From positions 124,001 through 188,000 of the forward strand of contig NZ_JBBMXV010000003.1 in NCBI RefSeq assembly GCF_037996645.1: a stretch of DNA of 64,000 nt. Direction: 5' to 3'. The notes below the pieces were generated by a model, which did no database searches, was not told where the DNA came from, and worked only from the letters and a program-made list of their open reading frames with translations. This DNA is from Halalkalicoccus tibetensis (GTDB taxonomy: Archaea > Halobacteriota > Halobacteria > Halobacteriales > Halalkalicoccaceae). This document shows positions 1 to 9,400 of the stretch, one piece after another. Position 1 is the stretch's first letter. Each line of letters begins with the position of its first letter. The translations under genes and the position numbers were made by a program.

Positions 1-308
1 GCGATCGCCTGGCCGCTCGGCCGCGAGAGCACCGCGTGGGTGTGGGCGAAGCGCTCTGCGTTCAGCCACGAGACGTTGCCCATGCAGGCGGCGACCTCGA
101 GGGGCTCCTCGAAGCTGACGGACTCGTACTCCTTCTCGCGCTGGTCGTAGAACAGGACCTCCGCGTCCTGGACCGCGCCGAGCGCGTAGAAGAAGCCCGC
201 GTCGATCTCGGCCGCCTCGGCGAGGGTCTCGATCTCCTCGCGCCAGTCGGCACCCGTCTCCATCCGAGCAACGAACTCCCGTCGCGTCTCGACCTCGCGG
301 TAGTGCAT
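1..308 (-). CDS. PPC/DUF296-domain protein (3' part outside window)
   Basis: The first 102 residues are visible; the rest lies beyond the left edge. The start is the ATG beginning MHYREVETRREF. The visible part contains a GFFYALGAV strand, a YESVSFEEPLEV segment and HTHAVLSRPSG, which match the PPC (plants and prokaryotes conserved, DUF296) fold. Prokaryotic members are small trimeric proteins of about 140 residues, usually called DNA-binding although their function is poorly established. The two close histidines in HTH are typical of the family. It stands alone on this strand beside another small minus-strand gene. Confidence 0.75.
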   Translation of the reverse strand, partial: MHYREVETRREFVARMETGADWREEIETLAEAAEIDAGFFYALGAVQDAEVLFYDQREKEYESVSFEEPLEVAACMGNVSWLNAERFAHTHAVLSRPSGQAI

Positions 309-346
309 GCGGAAGGGCAACGAACGGGAGCGGCAAAAACGTATCC

Positions 347-517
347 TTACCGCCAGTCCGAAAGCGACGACGCGTCACGAAGTGGCATGGCGAGCCACGC
401 GTCGTCGGTGGTAACGTCGGCAATAACCACGCGCTCCCCGTCGGGCGCGTCGTCTATCGAGGCCATGACCTCGCTCTCGCCATCCACAGCGGACGCAGGG
501 GTCGCTTTCGTGGACAT
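347..517 (-). CDS. small conserved haloarchaeal protein, 56 aa
   Basis: A 56-residue acidic protein starting MSTKATPASAVDG and ending SLSDWR. It has good third-position GC and a well-placed TATA-like box 27 bases upstream, so a leaderless mRNA starting at this ATG is likely. No membrane segment, cysteine cluster or catalytic motif is visible. The central part (ERVVIADVTTDDAWLAM) looks like a short beta-rich fold. It resembles small haloarchaeal proteins of unknown function, but I cannot name the family with confidence. Confidence 0.7.
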   Translation of the reverse strand: MSTKATPASAVDGESEVMASIDDAPDGERVVIADVTTDDAWLAMPLRDASSLSDWR

Positions 518-540
518 GATATGACAATCGATAGCGTGGC

Positions 541-548
541 TTATAAAC
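541..548 (-). promoter_or_regulatory. TATA box of the 56-aa gene
   Basis: On the minus strand the sequence reads GTTTATAAG, centred about 27 bases upstream of the ATG at 517. This is the normal spacing for a haloarchaeal leaderless promoter. Confidence 0.6.
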
Positions 549-690
549 TTCTCGGAGTCGGCGACGGATTTATCCCCCCGATGTCAACGACATGCAGGTG
601 CAGGGTGGCCCTACGGGCGGCTATTGTGGGGAACGCGGCCGACGGGTCGGATCGGGGGGTACAAGGCCTCGGAGGTCGTACGCGGCGAGC

Positions 691-1545
691 ATGAAAGTCG
701 CAGACGCGATGACGCCGCGCGCGGAGCTCGTGACCGTCGAGCTGCCGGGGTCGCGCGACGACGCGCTCGAGTACCTCCAGGAGCGTGGGTTCTCCTCGGT
801 GCCGGTGGTCAAGGAGGAGGACGGCTCCGAGGAGTTCCGCGGACTGGTCTCCCGGGAGGGGCTGATCGAGCGGCCCGACGAGGACCAGCTCGCGCTGCTG
901 CTGGAGGAGGTGCCGACGACGACCGAGGACGCCTCGATCGAGGAGCTCGCGGGGCTGATGGTCCGCGAGGGTGCGCGCCGTATCCCCGTCGTTGACGGCC
1001 ATCTCGAGGGGATCGTGACGGTCACCGACGTGATCCGTGCGATCGCCGAGGGGAACGTCGCGGGCGACGCCGAAGTCGGCGAAATCGCCGCCAGACACGT
1101 CAACGGCGTCTACGCCGGGACACCGCTGCCGGTCGCCGAGCGCGAGCTCCACTACGCGAACGAGCCCTACGGCGTCGTCCTCGACGACGACGCCGACCCC
1201 TGTGGGATCCTCACCGAGGTCGACGTCCTCGACGTCGCGGAGGTCGTCGAGGGCGAGGAGCGCACCGGCGACAGCATGGCCAGCGACGACAGCGACTGGA
1301 AGTGGGAGAGCATCAAGGCCGTCGGCAACCGGTATCTCCCGACCCGGAACGTCGAGATCCCGGCCGCCCCCGTGAGCGAGTTCATGACCGAGGACGTCGT
1401 GACGGTGACGAAACGCAAGACGGCACAGGACGCCGCCCAGCTCATGATCCGCAACGACATCGAGCAGATCCCGCTGATGAGCGGCGACGAGCTGAGCGGA
1501 ATCGTCCAGGACACCCACCTCTTGGAGGCGCTCGATGAGCGATAG
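691..1545 (+). CDS. four-CBS-domain protein
   Basis: The 284-residue protein has four CBS repeats in tandem (about residues 1-60, 70-125, 130-190 and 225-284), two Bateman modules. Repeat landmarks are MTPRAELVTV, RIPVVDGHLEGIVT, EPYGVVLDD and FMTEDVVTV with IEQIPLMSGDELSGIV. Such modules bind adenine nucleotides or SAM and usually regulate partner proteins; no catalytic domain is attached. The ATG at 691 is chosen because it opens directly on the first CBS repeat, while the frame upstream is not protein-like. The 3' end overlaps glyS by 11 bases, so the two are probably co-transcribed and coupled. Confidence 0.88.
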   Translation: MKVADAMTPRAELVTVELPGSRDDALEYLQERGFSSVPVVKEEDGSEEFRGLVSREGLIERPDEDQLALLLEEVPTTTEDASIEELAGLMVREGARRIPVVDGHLEGIVTVTDVIRAIAEGNVAGDAEVGEIAARHVNGVYAGTPLPVAERELHYANEPYGVVLDDDADPCGILTEVDVLDVAEVVEGEERTGDSMASDDSDWKWESIKAVGNRYLPTRNVEIPAAPVSEFMTEDVVTVTKRKTAQDAAQLMIRNDIEQIPLMSGDELSGIVQDTHLLEALDER

Positions 1546-3343
1546 CGAGAACGAGAATGAAAGCGAGGGCCGTACGCTCGCCGAACTCGCGAAACGGCGG
1601 GGCTTCTTCTTCCCCTCGAACGGCGTCTATGGGGGGACCGCCGGCTTCTACACCTACGGCCCCGAGGGCGCGGCGCTCAAACGCCACCTCGAGGACGCCT
1701 GGCGCGACCGTTTTACGGTGAAGGAGGGCAATCAGGAGATCGAGGCGCCGACGGTGATGCCCGAGGCGGTCTTCGAGGCCTCCGGGCATCTCGACGGGTT
1801 CGACGACATGCTCGTCGAGTGTGCCGACTGTGGCGAGAGCCACCGGGCGGACCACCTGATCGAGGACGACACCGCGATCGAGGACGCCGAAGCCCTGGAG
1901 ATCGCGGAGGTCGAGGAGCTGATCCGCGAGCACGAGCTGGTCTGTCCGTCGTGTGGGACCGCGCTGGCCGGCCAGCCCGTCGAGGACTTCAACCTCATGT
2001 TCGAGACGACCATCGGGCCGGGGTCGGGCCAGACGGGCTACATGCGCCCCGAGACGGCCCAGGGGATCTTCGTCGAGTTCCCCCAACTGGCCGAGTACGC
2101 CCGCAACAAGCTCCCCTTCGGCGTCACCCAGATCGGCCCGGCCTACCGCAATGAGATCAGCCCCCGCAAGGGCGTGATCCGGGTCCGGGAGTTCACGCAG
2201 GCCGAGCTCGAGCAGTTCGTCGACCCCGAGCGCGACGAGCCGGACCTCTCGCGGGTGTCGGACGTCGAAGTGACGCTCTACCCCATCGAGAACCAGCGCG
2301 AGGAGGGAAGCGAGTACGTCGAGACCACGGTCGGCGAGGCCGTCGAGGAGGGAACCATCGCCAGCGAGTGGGTCGCCTACTACCTGGGGATCGCCCAGGA
2401 GTGGTACGAGCGGGTCGGCATCGACATGGATCGATTCAGGTTCCGCCAGCACCTCCCCGGGGAACGCGCACACTACGCGAGCGACTGCTGGGACGCCGAG
2501 GCCGAACTCGGCGGCGACTGGGTCGAGATCGCCGGCTTCGCCTACCGGGGCGACTACGACCTCTCGAAGCACGCCGAGCACTCCGGCGAGGAGTTCACCG
2601 TCTTCGAGCAGTACGACGAGCCGATCCACACGGAGCGCGCGACCGTCGACCCCGACATGAGCTATCTGGGCCCGGAGTTCGGCGGAAAGGCCGGGGAGAT
2701 CGCCGACGCGCTCGAAACGCTCGCCGAGCGGGATCGAGCGGCGTTCGAGGACGAGAGCGTGAGCGTCGAAGTGGACGGCGAGAGCTACGAGATCCCGACC
2801 GAGAGGACGGGCTTCTCGGTCGAGGAGGTCACGGAGTCGGGCGAGCACGTCACGCCCCACGTGGTCGAGCCCTCCTTCGGGGTGGGTCGGACGCTGTACG
2901 CGGTGTTCGCCCACGCCTACCGGGAGGACGAGGTCGACGGCGAGGAGCGAAGCTACCTCTCGCTGCCCCCGGAGATGGCGCCCACGACGGTCGGGGTGTT
3001 CCCGCTGATGGACCGCGACGGGATGGGCGAGCGCGCCCGGACGGTCGCGAGCGAGCTCCGGGAAGCGGGCTTGGAGGTGAGCTACGACGACTCGGGCAAC
3101 ATCGGGCGACGCTACCGCCGGCAGGACGAGGTCGGCACGCCGTTCTGCGTGACGGTCGACTACGAGAGCCTGGAGGACGACACCGTCACCCTGCGCGACC
3201 GCGACTCGACCGACCAGGCCCGGGTGCCGATCGCGGAGCTCCCGGTGCTGTTGACCGATCTGCGCGAGGGATCGCGGTCGTTCGACGCGGTCGCGGACGA
3301 AGGCGAAGAGCTATCGACCGAGCCGGAGAACCCGGCGGAGTAG
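1535..3343 (+). CDS. glyS: glycyl-tRNA synthetase (alpha2 type)
   Basis: This 602-residue class II synthetase charges tRNA-Gly with glycine in the cytoplasm. It is the single-chain alpha2 form of archaea and eukaryotes. Visible signatures: a Cys4 zinc-type insertion (CADCGES then CPSCG, about residues 93-135), class II motif 2 (YRNEISPRKGVIRVREF, about residue 205), motif 3 (EPSFGVGRTL, about residue 448) and a C-terminal anticodon-binding domain starting near MAPTTVGVFPL. Length fits the family. It overlaps the CBS gene before it and the dolichol-kinase-like gene after it, forming a three-gene unit. Confidence 0.97.
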   Translation: MSDSENENESEGRTLAELAKRRGFFFPSNGVYGGTAGFYTYGPEGAALKRHLEDAWRDRFTVKEGNQEIEAPTVMPEAVFEASGHLDGFDDMLVECADCGESHRADHLIEDDTAIEDAEALEIAEVEELIREHELVCPSCGTALAGQPVEDFNLMFETTIGPGSGQTGYMRPETAQGIFVEFPQLAEYARNKLPFGVTQIGPAYRNEISPRKGVIRVREFTQAELEQFVDPERDEPDLSRVSDVEVTLYPIENQREEGSEYVETTVGEAVEEGTIASEWVAYYLGIAQEWYERVGIDMDRFRFRQHLPGERAHYASDCWDAEAELGGDWVEIAGFAYRGDYDLSKHAEHSGEEFTVFEQYDEPIHTERATVDPDMSYLGPEFGGKAGEIADALETLAERDRAAFEDESVSVEVDGESYEIPTERTGFSVEEVTESGEHVTPHVVEPSFGVGRTLYAVFAHAYREDEVDGEERSYLSLPPEMAPTTVGVFPLMDRDGMGERARTVASELREAGLEVSYDDSGNIGRRYRRQDEVGTPFCVTVDYESLEDDTVTLRDRDSTDQARVPIAELPVLLTDLREGSRSFDAVADEGEELSTEPENPAE

Positions 3344-3897
3344 TGGCGGAGATCGGCCGGCGATTGGTGCACGCGAGCGGGACGTTAGCGCCCCTGATCT
3401 ACCTGATCGGGGTGCTGACGTGGGAGCAGCTGGGCTGGCTGCTCGTCCTCGGCGTCGGGATCGCGATGGCCCTCGAGTTCGTGCGCCTGCGGGTGGGGCT
3501 CGACTGGTGGGTCTACGAGGAGCTCACCCGCGAGTACGAACAGGAGAAGGTCGCGGGCTACGCGCTCTACATGGTCGGGATGGCCGCCGTGGCGCTCGCA
3601 GTTCCACCGGAAATCGCACTCCCCGCGATGTTCATGCTCGCGATCGGCGATCCGGTGGGTGGGTATCTCGGCGGGGGCGCGGAGAAGAAGTCCCCGCTCG
3701 CGCTCGGAGCGGTCTTCGTCGTCTGCCTGCTCTTTGCGCTCCCCTTCCTCCCGGTCGTGGCCGCGGTGCTCGGGGCGCTCGCGGCGACTGCCGCCGACGG
3801 CTATCTGGTCTCAGTTCGGGGATACGTCGTCGACGACAACCTGACGATCCCGCTTTCGGCGGCGCTGGCGATGTGGGTCGGGGTCGTAGTGGTGTGA
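3343..3897 (+). CDS. dolichol kinase-like membrane protein
   Basis: A 184-residue protein with about six membrane segments. The start is a GTG sharing one base with the glyS TAG (GTGGCGGAG), giving MAEIGRRLVHASGTL; no ATG fits better. The HASG motif near the N-terminus, EFVRLR after the second helix, and the loop GGGAEKKSPLALGA resemble CTP-dependent polyprenol (dolichol) kinases of the SEC59/phosphatidate cytidylyltransferase superfamily. In haloarchaea such enzymes would supply dolichyl phosphate for N-glycosylation; that role is inferred. Confidence 0.8.
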   Translation: MAEIGRRLVHASGTLAPLIYLIGVLTWEQLGWLLVLGVGIAMALEFVRLRVGLDWWVYEELTREYEQEKVAGYALYMVGMAAVALAVPPEIALPAMFMLAIGDPVGGYLGGGAEKKSPLALGAVFVVCLLFALPFLPVVAAVLGALAATAADGYLVSVRGYVVDDNLTIPLSAALAMWVGVVVV

Positions 3898-3947
3898 GGG
3901 TACTGACGGCCGGAAAAGCTATTATTCGGATATATATACCCTAAATT

Positions 3948-4766
3948 ATGGTTGATTACGGACAGCTCCTGATCGGATTTGTGGCCCTCGGCGTCGGTCT
4001 CTGGTTAGGCTATCAGGTCGTGCTCTCGTTTCGGCAGTACACCACGCTCTCGAAGGCCGAACCGAGCGGCTCAGCAGGCCTCATCGATGGAGAGGCAGCG
4101 ACGATCGAAGGACAGGTCCTCGTGGACGAACCCGCCGACGAGGCAGGGGCTGGCGTAGCACTTGCGGAGCGCGAAAGCGCGCTCGCACTACTCGTCTGGC
4201 GGATTCGACGCATTCGTCACGGCGGAGCGAGGGTGAGAATCGGCGGCGGGAACCGGCGGCGAACCAACAGCACGCTCGCCTCGGGGATCGAACCCGGCGA
4301 GTTTCGGGTCGCTACCGGAAACGACGAGGTTCGAGTCAACCCTGAGTGGCTCCTTAGCAATCACGCGACCGACGATACGGGTTCGATAACTTCGTCCGAT
4401 CCGTGGTCCTCGCCGTACATCCATCTGGGGAACCATACCGAGGAGTTCGAAGTAGACGGGCGAGGCGGGCTACCGGGGTCGCTGGATCTCGGCAATGGCT
4501 CGATCCAGTTCGGCGACAGCGAACGGTTCCAGTCGAAGGCGATCCCCGAGGGCGAGCGCGTCGTGGTTCACGGCGAGACGGCGGTCGAGAACGGGGAGCC
4601 GGTGGTTCGCGGAACGGACGGAACCGCACTAGTGATCTCCGACCAGCCGATCGAGGGGCTGGTCGCAAGTCTCCGCAATCAAGTACTCAAATCGGGCGCG
4701 CTCGCAGTGGCCGCCACGGCCGTCGGTGCGTACTTCCTGTACGATGTCGCCATTGCGGTCTCGTGA
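3948..4766 (+). CDS. GIDE-domain membrane protein
   Basis: A 272-residue protein with one N-terminal membrane helix (about residues 7-27) and one C-terminal helix (about 248-268). The middle resembles the GIDE domain known from mitochondrial MUL1/MULAN: a TIEGQVLVDEPAD stretch early and SKAIPEGERVVVHGE late. No RING finger is present, so this is not an E3 ligase by itself. A loop of about 80 residues between the helices carries a basic patch (IRRIRHGG). Function in archaea is unknown. An AT-rich promoter lies directly before the ATG; an ATTAT box around 3921-3925 is about 26 bases upstream. Confidence 0.75.
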   Translation: MVDYGQLLIGFVALGVGLWLGYQVVLSFRQYTTLSKAEPSGSAGLIDGEAATIEGQVLVDEPADEAGAGVALAERESALALLVWRIRRIRHGGARVRIGGGNRRRTNSTLASGIEPGEFRVATGNDEVRVNPEWLLSNHATDDTGSITSSDPWSSPYIHLGNHTEEFEVDGRGGLPGSLDLGNGSIQFGDSERFQSKAIPEGERVVVHGETAVENGEPVVRGTDGTALVISDQPIEGLVASLRNQVLKSGALAVAATAVGAYFLYDVAIAVS

Positions 4767-4936
4767 GCGCTGGAGAGACCATGGATCAACAGTAGCGGCT
4801 CGTCCGACCCCCGTCGTGTGTTATTTAGCTCCACGGTCATCGATTCATCGGTGAATTGGTGTGACCCTATTTTCATCTGCTTTACTTCCGCCTCGCTACA
4901 CGAACCCTTAACCCCGAGAACGAACAAAACGCTCCA

Positions 4937-7357
4937 ATGGCCGCCACGGACGAGGGGATTCCCCGGGTCGATCACCCCCTCCTCACGCCGGGCTTCATCG
5001 AACGCCGGCTCTACCAGATCCAGCTCGCCGGGAAGGCGAAGACCGCCCACACGCTGGTCTGTCTCCCGACCGGGCTGGGCAAGACGACCGTCAGCCTGCT
5101 CGTGACCGCGGAGCGACTGAACGACCTCAGGGGGAAGGCGCTCTTTCTCGCGCCGACGAAGCCGCTCGTCGAGCAGCACGCCGAGTTCTACCGCGACGCC
5201 CTCGAGATCCCCGACGAGGAGATCGTCGTCTTCACCGGGGAGGTCCGTCCCGACGACCGCGCGGCGCTGTGGGACGACGCGACCATCGTGATCGCCACCC
5301 CGCAGGTCGTCGAGAACGACCTCGTCGGCGGGCGAGTCTCCCTGTCGGACGTCACCCACCTCACCTTCGACGAGTGTCACCGCGCGACCGGCGACTACTC
5401 CTACGTCTACATCGCCGAACGCTATCACGGGGACGCCGAGGACCCGCTCGTGACGGGGATGAGCGCCTCGCCCGGCGGCGACGAGGAGGCGATCCTCGAG
5501 GTCTGTGAGAACCTCGGGATCACCGAGGTCGAGGTGATGACCGAGGACGACTCGGACGTCGCGGAGTACACCCACGACACCGAGGTCGAGTGGAAGCGCA
5601 TCGAGGTGCCCGAGGAGATCATCGAGATCCGCGACGCGCTCAACGAGGTGGTCAAGGACCGCCTGGAGAAGCTCAAGGAGCTAGGTGTGCTCGACTCCGC
5701 CCGAGTCGACATCTCGCGCAAGGAGCTGTTCGGGGTGCGAAGCGAGCTCCAGAAGCTCATCCAGAACGACCAGTCCGAGGGCTATCAGGGCATGTCGATC
5801 CACGCGGAGGTGATGAAGATCAAGCACGCCGTCGAGGTCGTCGAGTCCCAGGGCGTCGAGGCGCTCGAAGCCTACTTCGAGCGGCTTCGCAACGAGGCCC
5901 GTTCGTCGGGGGCGTCGAAGGCGAGCCAGCGCCTCGTCAGCGAGCCCAAAGTCAGGGAAGCGATGCGGAAGGCCGACGCGTACGACGACCTCCATCCGAA
6001 GCTCTCTGAAACCCGCCGGCTCGCCATCGAGACGCTGATCGAGGGCGGGAGCCGGGTGATCGTCTTCACCGAGTACCGCGACACCGCCGAAACCCTCACC
6101 GAGTTCCTCTCGGAGCACGTCGACGCCCGGCGGTTCGTCGGTCAGGGCGACAAGGAGGGCAGTTCGGGGATGACCCAGAAGGAGCAGCGGGAGGTGCTCG
6201 ACGACTTTCGAGATGGGGAGTTCGACGTGCTGGTCTCGACCTCGGTCGCCGAGGAGGGTCTCGACGTTCCCGAAGTGGATCTCGTCCTCTTCTACGAGCC
6301 GGTCCCGACCGCGATCCGGGCGATCCAGCGCAAAGGGCGGACGGGGCGCCAGGACGAGGGCCGCGTGGTCGTCCTGCTCGCGGAGGACACCCGCGACGAG
6401 GCGTACTTCTGGATCTCGCGACGCCGGGAGAAGGAGATGGAGTCCGAACTCCGGAAGCTGAAGGGCGTCGCCGATGAGGTCGAGGAGCAGCTCGATCCGA
6501 GCCAGCGCCAGCTCGCCGACTTCGACGCTGCGGAGACAGGGGACGAGGGGAGCGAGGAGAACGGATCGGACGACCTGTCCCACGGGCTCGAGTCCTATGC
6601 GTCGGAAGCGGAGGGCGAAAGCGGCGAGGAGGATGCGGACGGGGAAGTAGGATCCGAGGACGCTGGCGAGGTCGGCGTCGAAGCCGCGACGCCCGACCCC
6701 GACGGGGGGATCGAGATCGTCGCCGACCAGCGCGAGCTCGATTCGACGATCGCGCGGGACCTCTCGACCCGGGAGGGGATCGAGACTCGTTTGGAGACCC
6801 TCGAAGTCGGCGACTACGTCCTCTCCGATCGGGTTGCAGTCGAGCGAAAGTCGGTGACCGACTTCCTCGACACCCTCGTGGGCGGGGACCGTTCGGTGTT
6901 CGAGCAGGTCGGCGACATGGCCCGCTTCTACTCCCGGCCGGTAGTGATAATCGAGGGCGAGGGGCTCTACGACGAGCGGAACGTCCACCCTAACGCGATC
7001 CGGGGGGCGCTCGCGAGCCTCGCGATCGACTTCGGCACATCGGTCCTGCGAACCGATGACGAGGCGGACACGGCGGATCTGCTGGCCGTGATCGCCGGGC
7101 GCGAACAGGAGACCGCCGACCGCGAGGTGAGCGTCCACGGCAAGAAGTCCTCGAAGACCCTCGCCGAACAGCAGGAGTACGTCGTCGGATCGATCGCCGA
7201 CATCGGTCCCGTCACCGCCCGTTCGCTGCTCGCGGAGTTCGGCAGCGTCGAGGCCGTCCTGACCGCGAGCGAGGAGGAGCTGCTCGCGGCCGAGGGCGTC
7301 GGCGAGGTGACCGCCGACCGGATCCGCGAGGTCGTCGCGAGCGACTACGACCGATAA
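4937..7357 (+). CDS. hef: Hef helicase-nuclease (FANCM/XPF type)
   Basis: An 806-residue fusion of a superfamily 2 helicase and an XPF nuclease, acting on stalled or branched replication forks. The helicase part has Walker A PTGLGKTT (about residue 45), DECH (about 145), SAS in GMSASPGG, and QRKGRTGR as motif VI. An acidic, disordered linker covers about residues 520-595. The nuclease part has the ERKSVTDF catalytic motif (about 635), followed by two helix-hairpin-helix motifs at the C-terminus (IGPVTARSLL, GVGEVTADRI). Both activities look intact. It is monocistronic; a CCTTAACC box about 30 bases upstream is the likely promoter. Confidence 0.97.
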   Translation: MAATDEGIPRVDHPLLTPGFIERRLYQIQLAGKAKTAHTLVCLPTGLGKTTVSLLVTAERLNDLRGKALFLAPTKPLVEQHAEFYRDALEIPDEEIVVFTGEVRPDDRAALWDDATIVIATPQVVENDLVGGRVSLSDVTHLTFDECHRATGDYSYVYIAERYHGDAEDPLVTGMSASPGGDEEAILEVCENLGITEVEVMTEDDSDVAEYTHDTEVEWKRIEVPEEIIEIRDALNEVVKDRLEKLKELGVLDSARVDISRKELFGVRSELQKLIQNDQSEGYQGMSIHAEVMKIKHAVEVVESQGVEALEAYFERLRNEARSSGASKASQRLVSEPKVREAMRKADAYDDLHPKLSETRRLAIETLIEGGSRVIVFTEYRDTAETLTEFLSEHVDARRFVGQGDKEGSSGMTQKEQREVLDDFRDGEFDVLVSTSVAEEGLDVPEVDLVLFYEPVPTAIRAIQRKGRTGRQDEGRVVVLLAEDTRDEAYFWISRRREKEMESELRKLKGVADEVEEQLDPSQRQLADFDAAETGDEGSEENGSDDLSHGLESYASEAEGESGEEDADGEVGSEDAGEVGVEAATPDPDGGIEIVADQRELDSTIARDLSTREGIETRLETLEVGDYVLSDRVAVERKSVTDFLDTLVGGDRSVFEQVGDMARFYSRPVVIIEGEGLYDERNVHPNAIRGALASLAIDFGTSVLRTDDEADTADLLAVIAGREQETADREVSVHGKKSSKTLAEQQEYVVGSIADIGPVTARSLLAEFGSVEAVLTASEEELLAAEGVGEVTADRIREVVASDYDR

Positions 7358-7428
7358 TAGGTCCTCTAGTCACTCGGTATGGTACGGTGTTGATTGTACT
7401 GTTAGCACACTAGCCTTATCATCGGGGA

Positions 7429-7695
7429 ATGCGGATGTTTATCCAGAAAGTGGAGATGTTCGTAACGGAAGAACCAGAAGACGATCGAAGCTCGTTACAA
7501 TCGTGGTACGGCGATCCGCAGTACGACGAGGGGGACACGAACGGGTGGGAGAGCGAGTACTACGGCGCGGCGAGCGGGGAGAGCCCTGAGGATCCGGTCG
7601 AGTTCGTCCCCGAGGTCGAGCACCCGGGCGTGTTCCGTGAGGACGACCGAGTGCCGGAGAGGCGCTCCGCGCGGCCGCTGTCGGCGAGCGACTAG
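7429..7695 (+). CDS. small acidic hypothetical protein
   Basis: An 88-codon acidic reading frame with no recognised family. Later codons show strong third-position GC, supporting real coding. The start is uncertain: in-frame ATGs lie at 7429, 7435 and 7456, and the first 25 codons have atypical usage, so the shorter product starting MFVTEEPEDDR is also possible. Many acidic and Tyr/Trp residues, no membrane segment and no cysteines. It converges with the acyl-CoA synthetase gene, overlapping its stop by four bases. Confidence 0.5.
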   Translation: MRMFIQKVEMFVTEEPEDDRSSLQSWYGDPQYDEGDTNGWESEYYGAASGESPEDPVEFVPEVEHPGVFREDDRVPERRSARPLSASD

Positions 7696-9320
7696 ACGGT
7701 CTCCTCGCGGAGTTCGGTGCGGCGGATCTTGCCCGTGACGGTCTTCGGGAGCTCGTCGGCGAACTCGATCTCCCGGGGGTACTCGTGGGCCGCGAGCTCG
7801 CGCTTGACGTGGTTCTGGATGTCGCCGACGAGCTCGTCGGAGGGCTCGATGCCGGCGCTCGGGACGACGTACGCCTTGACGACGTTGCCCCGTTCGGGGT
7901 CGGACTTGGGGACGACGGCGGCCTCCGCGACGGCCTCGTGTTCGCCAAGCGAGCTCTCGACCTCGAAGGGGCCGATTCTGTACCCCGACGAAATTATCAC
8001 GTCGTCGGCCCGGCCCTCGAACCAGAAGTACCCGTCCTGGTCGAGATAGCCGAGGTCGCCTGAGAGATACCAGCCGTTCACGAAACACTCCTCGGTCTTC
8101 TCGGGCTGCTCCCAGTATCCGGCGAAGAAAGAGGAGTAGTCCCCGCGCTGGGCGATCTCGCCGGTCTCGCCCGGCGGGAGTGGCTCGCCCGTCCCGGGGT
8201 CGACGACCGCAGCCTCGATCCCGGGGAGCGGCTTTCCCATGCTGCCGGGACGGATCTCCATCGTCGGGTAGTTGTTGATGATCATGTTGCCCGTCTCGGT
8301 CTGGCCGTAGGTGTCGTGGATCGTCACCCCCAGAACGTCCTCGCCCCAGTCGACGACGCCCGCCGAGAGGGGTTCGCCGATCGAGAGGGCGTGGCGCAGG
8401 TCCAGGTCCACCCCGTCGAGCACCGACTCCTCCTCGCGGAGCATGCGGTAGGCCGTTGGAACGCTGAAGAGGACAGTAATGGGATACTCCTCGAGCAGGC
8501 CCGCCCACGCCTCGGGGTCGAACTCGCCCTCGTAGGTGAACTGGCTCGTCCCCCAGAACCACGCGCCAAGCGCGTTGATCGGGCCGGTGAGCCAGCCCAG
8601 GTCGCCGGTCGACCAGTAGAGGTCCTCCTCCCGGAGGTCGACCGCGAACCGCTGGGTCGCCGCGACGCCCGCGATCCAGCGGTGTTCGTGGAGCACGCCC
8701 TTGGCCCTCCCGGTGGTCCCGCTGGTGTAGTAGAGCAGGGCGTCGTCCTCCCCCGAGGTCCGGACGGTCTCGAACTCGGGGCTCGCCGACCCGCACTCCT
8801 CGTGGAAGTCGAGGTCCCCTGTCCGACCCTCGCCGACCACGACGACGCGTTCGACCGAGGGGGCGTCCTCGAGGGCCCTCCCGACCGTCTCACGGTTCTC
8901 GCCGGTCGTGATGACGACTTTCGCGTCACAGTCGTCGAGCCGGTAGGCGATCCCCTCGGGGCCGAAGCGCTCGTTGATCCCGCCGAAGACGGTGCCGGCC
9001 TTCAGAGCCCCGACGAGCGTGACGTAGTGCTCCGGTATGCGGGGCATGTAGGAGAACACCCGGTCGCCGCGATCGACGAGCCCCGAGAGGACGTTCGCAA
9101 AGCGGTTCGAGCGCTCCGCGAGGTCGCCGAAGGCGAGCGTCGCGCGCTCGCCCTCGCTCCCGGCGTACTCCAGTGCGGTTCGGTCGGAGGGATGGCGATC
9201 GCAGACCTCGTGGGCGACGTTGAGCTCCTCGGGGGCGTCCCAGTCGGCCTCGCCGTAGACGTCGGCCCACTGGAAAGTCTCGCACAGCTCGTCGTAGTCG
9301 GCCATGTTGTGTGTGGACAT
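7692..9320 (-). CDS. AMP-forming acyl-CoA synthetase
   Basis: A 542-residue enzyme of the ANL superfamily that activates a carboxylic acid to acyl-AMP and then acyl-CoA. Visible motifs: the P-loop YYTSGTTGRAKGV (about residue 185), TYGQTETG (about 315), the hinge region SGDLGYLDQDGY, and the C-terminal catalytic lysine in KTVTGKIRR. The sequence resembles medium-chain acyl-CoA and acetyl-CoA synthetases; the substrate cannot be decided here. The start MSTHNMADYDE is chosen by alignment to the usual N-terminus; the second Met (9305) is also possible. Confidence 0.9.
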   Translation of the reverse strand: MSTHNMADYDELCETFQWADVYGEADWDAPEELNVAHEVCDRHPSDRTALEYAGSEGERATLAFGDLAERSNRFANVLSGLVDRGDRVFSYMPRIPEHYVTLVGALKAGTVFGGINERFGPEGIAYRLDDCDAKVVITTGENRETVGRALEDAPSVERVVVVGEGRTGDLDFHEECGSASPEFETVRTSGEDDALLYYTSGTTGRAKGVLHEHRWIAGVAATQRFAVDLREEDLYWSTGDLGWLTGPINALGAWFWGTSQFTYEGEFDPEAWAGLLEEYPITVLFSVPTAYRMLREEESVLDGVDLDLRHALSIGEPLSAGVVDWGEDVLGVTIHDTYGQTETGNMIINNYPTMEIRPGSMGKPLPGIEAAVVDPGTGEPLPPGETGEIAQRGDYSSFFAGYWEQPEKTEECFVNGWYLSGDLGYLDQDGYFWFEGRADDVIISSGYRIGPFEVESSLGEHEAVAEAAVVPKSDPERGNVVKAYVVPSAGIEPSDELVGDIQNHVKRELAAHEYPREIEFADELPKTVTGKIRRTELREETV

Positions 9321-9400
9321 CGTCCGTGATTGCGGCCGTGTCCTGCATAAATCATCGTGATGGAGCCGGGTTTTTCCCCCGCCGGTACCGAGGGGGACCC

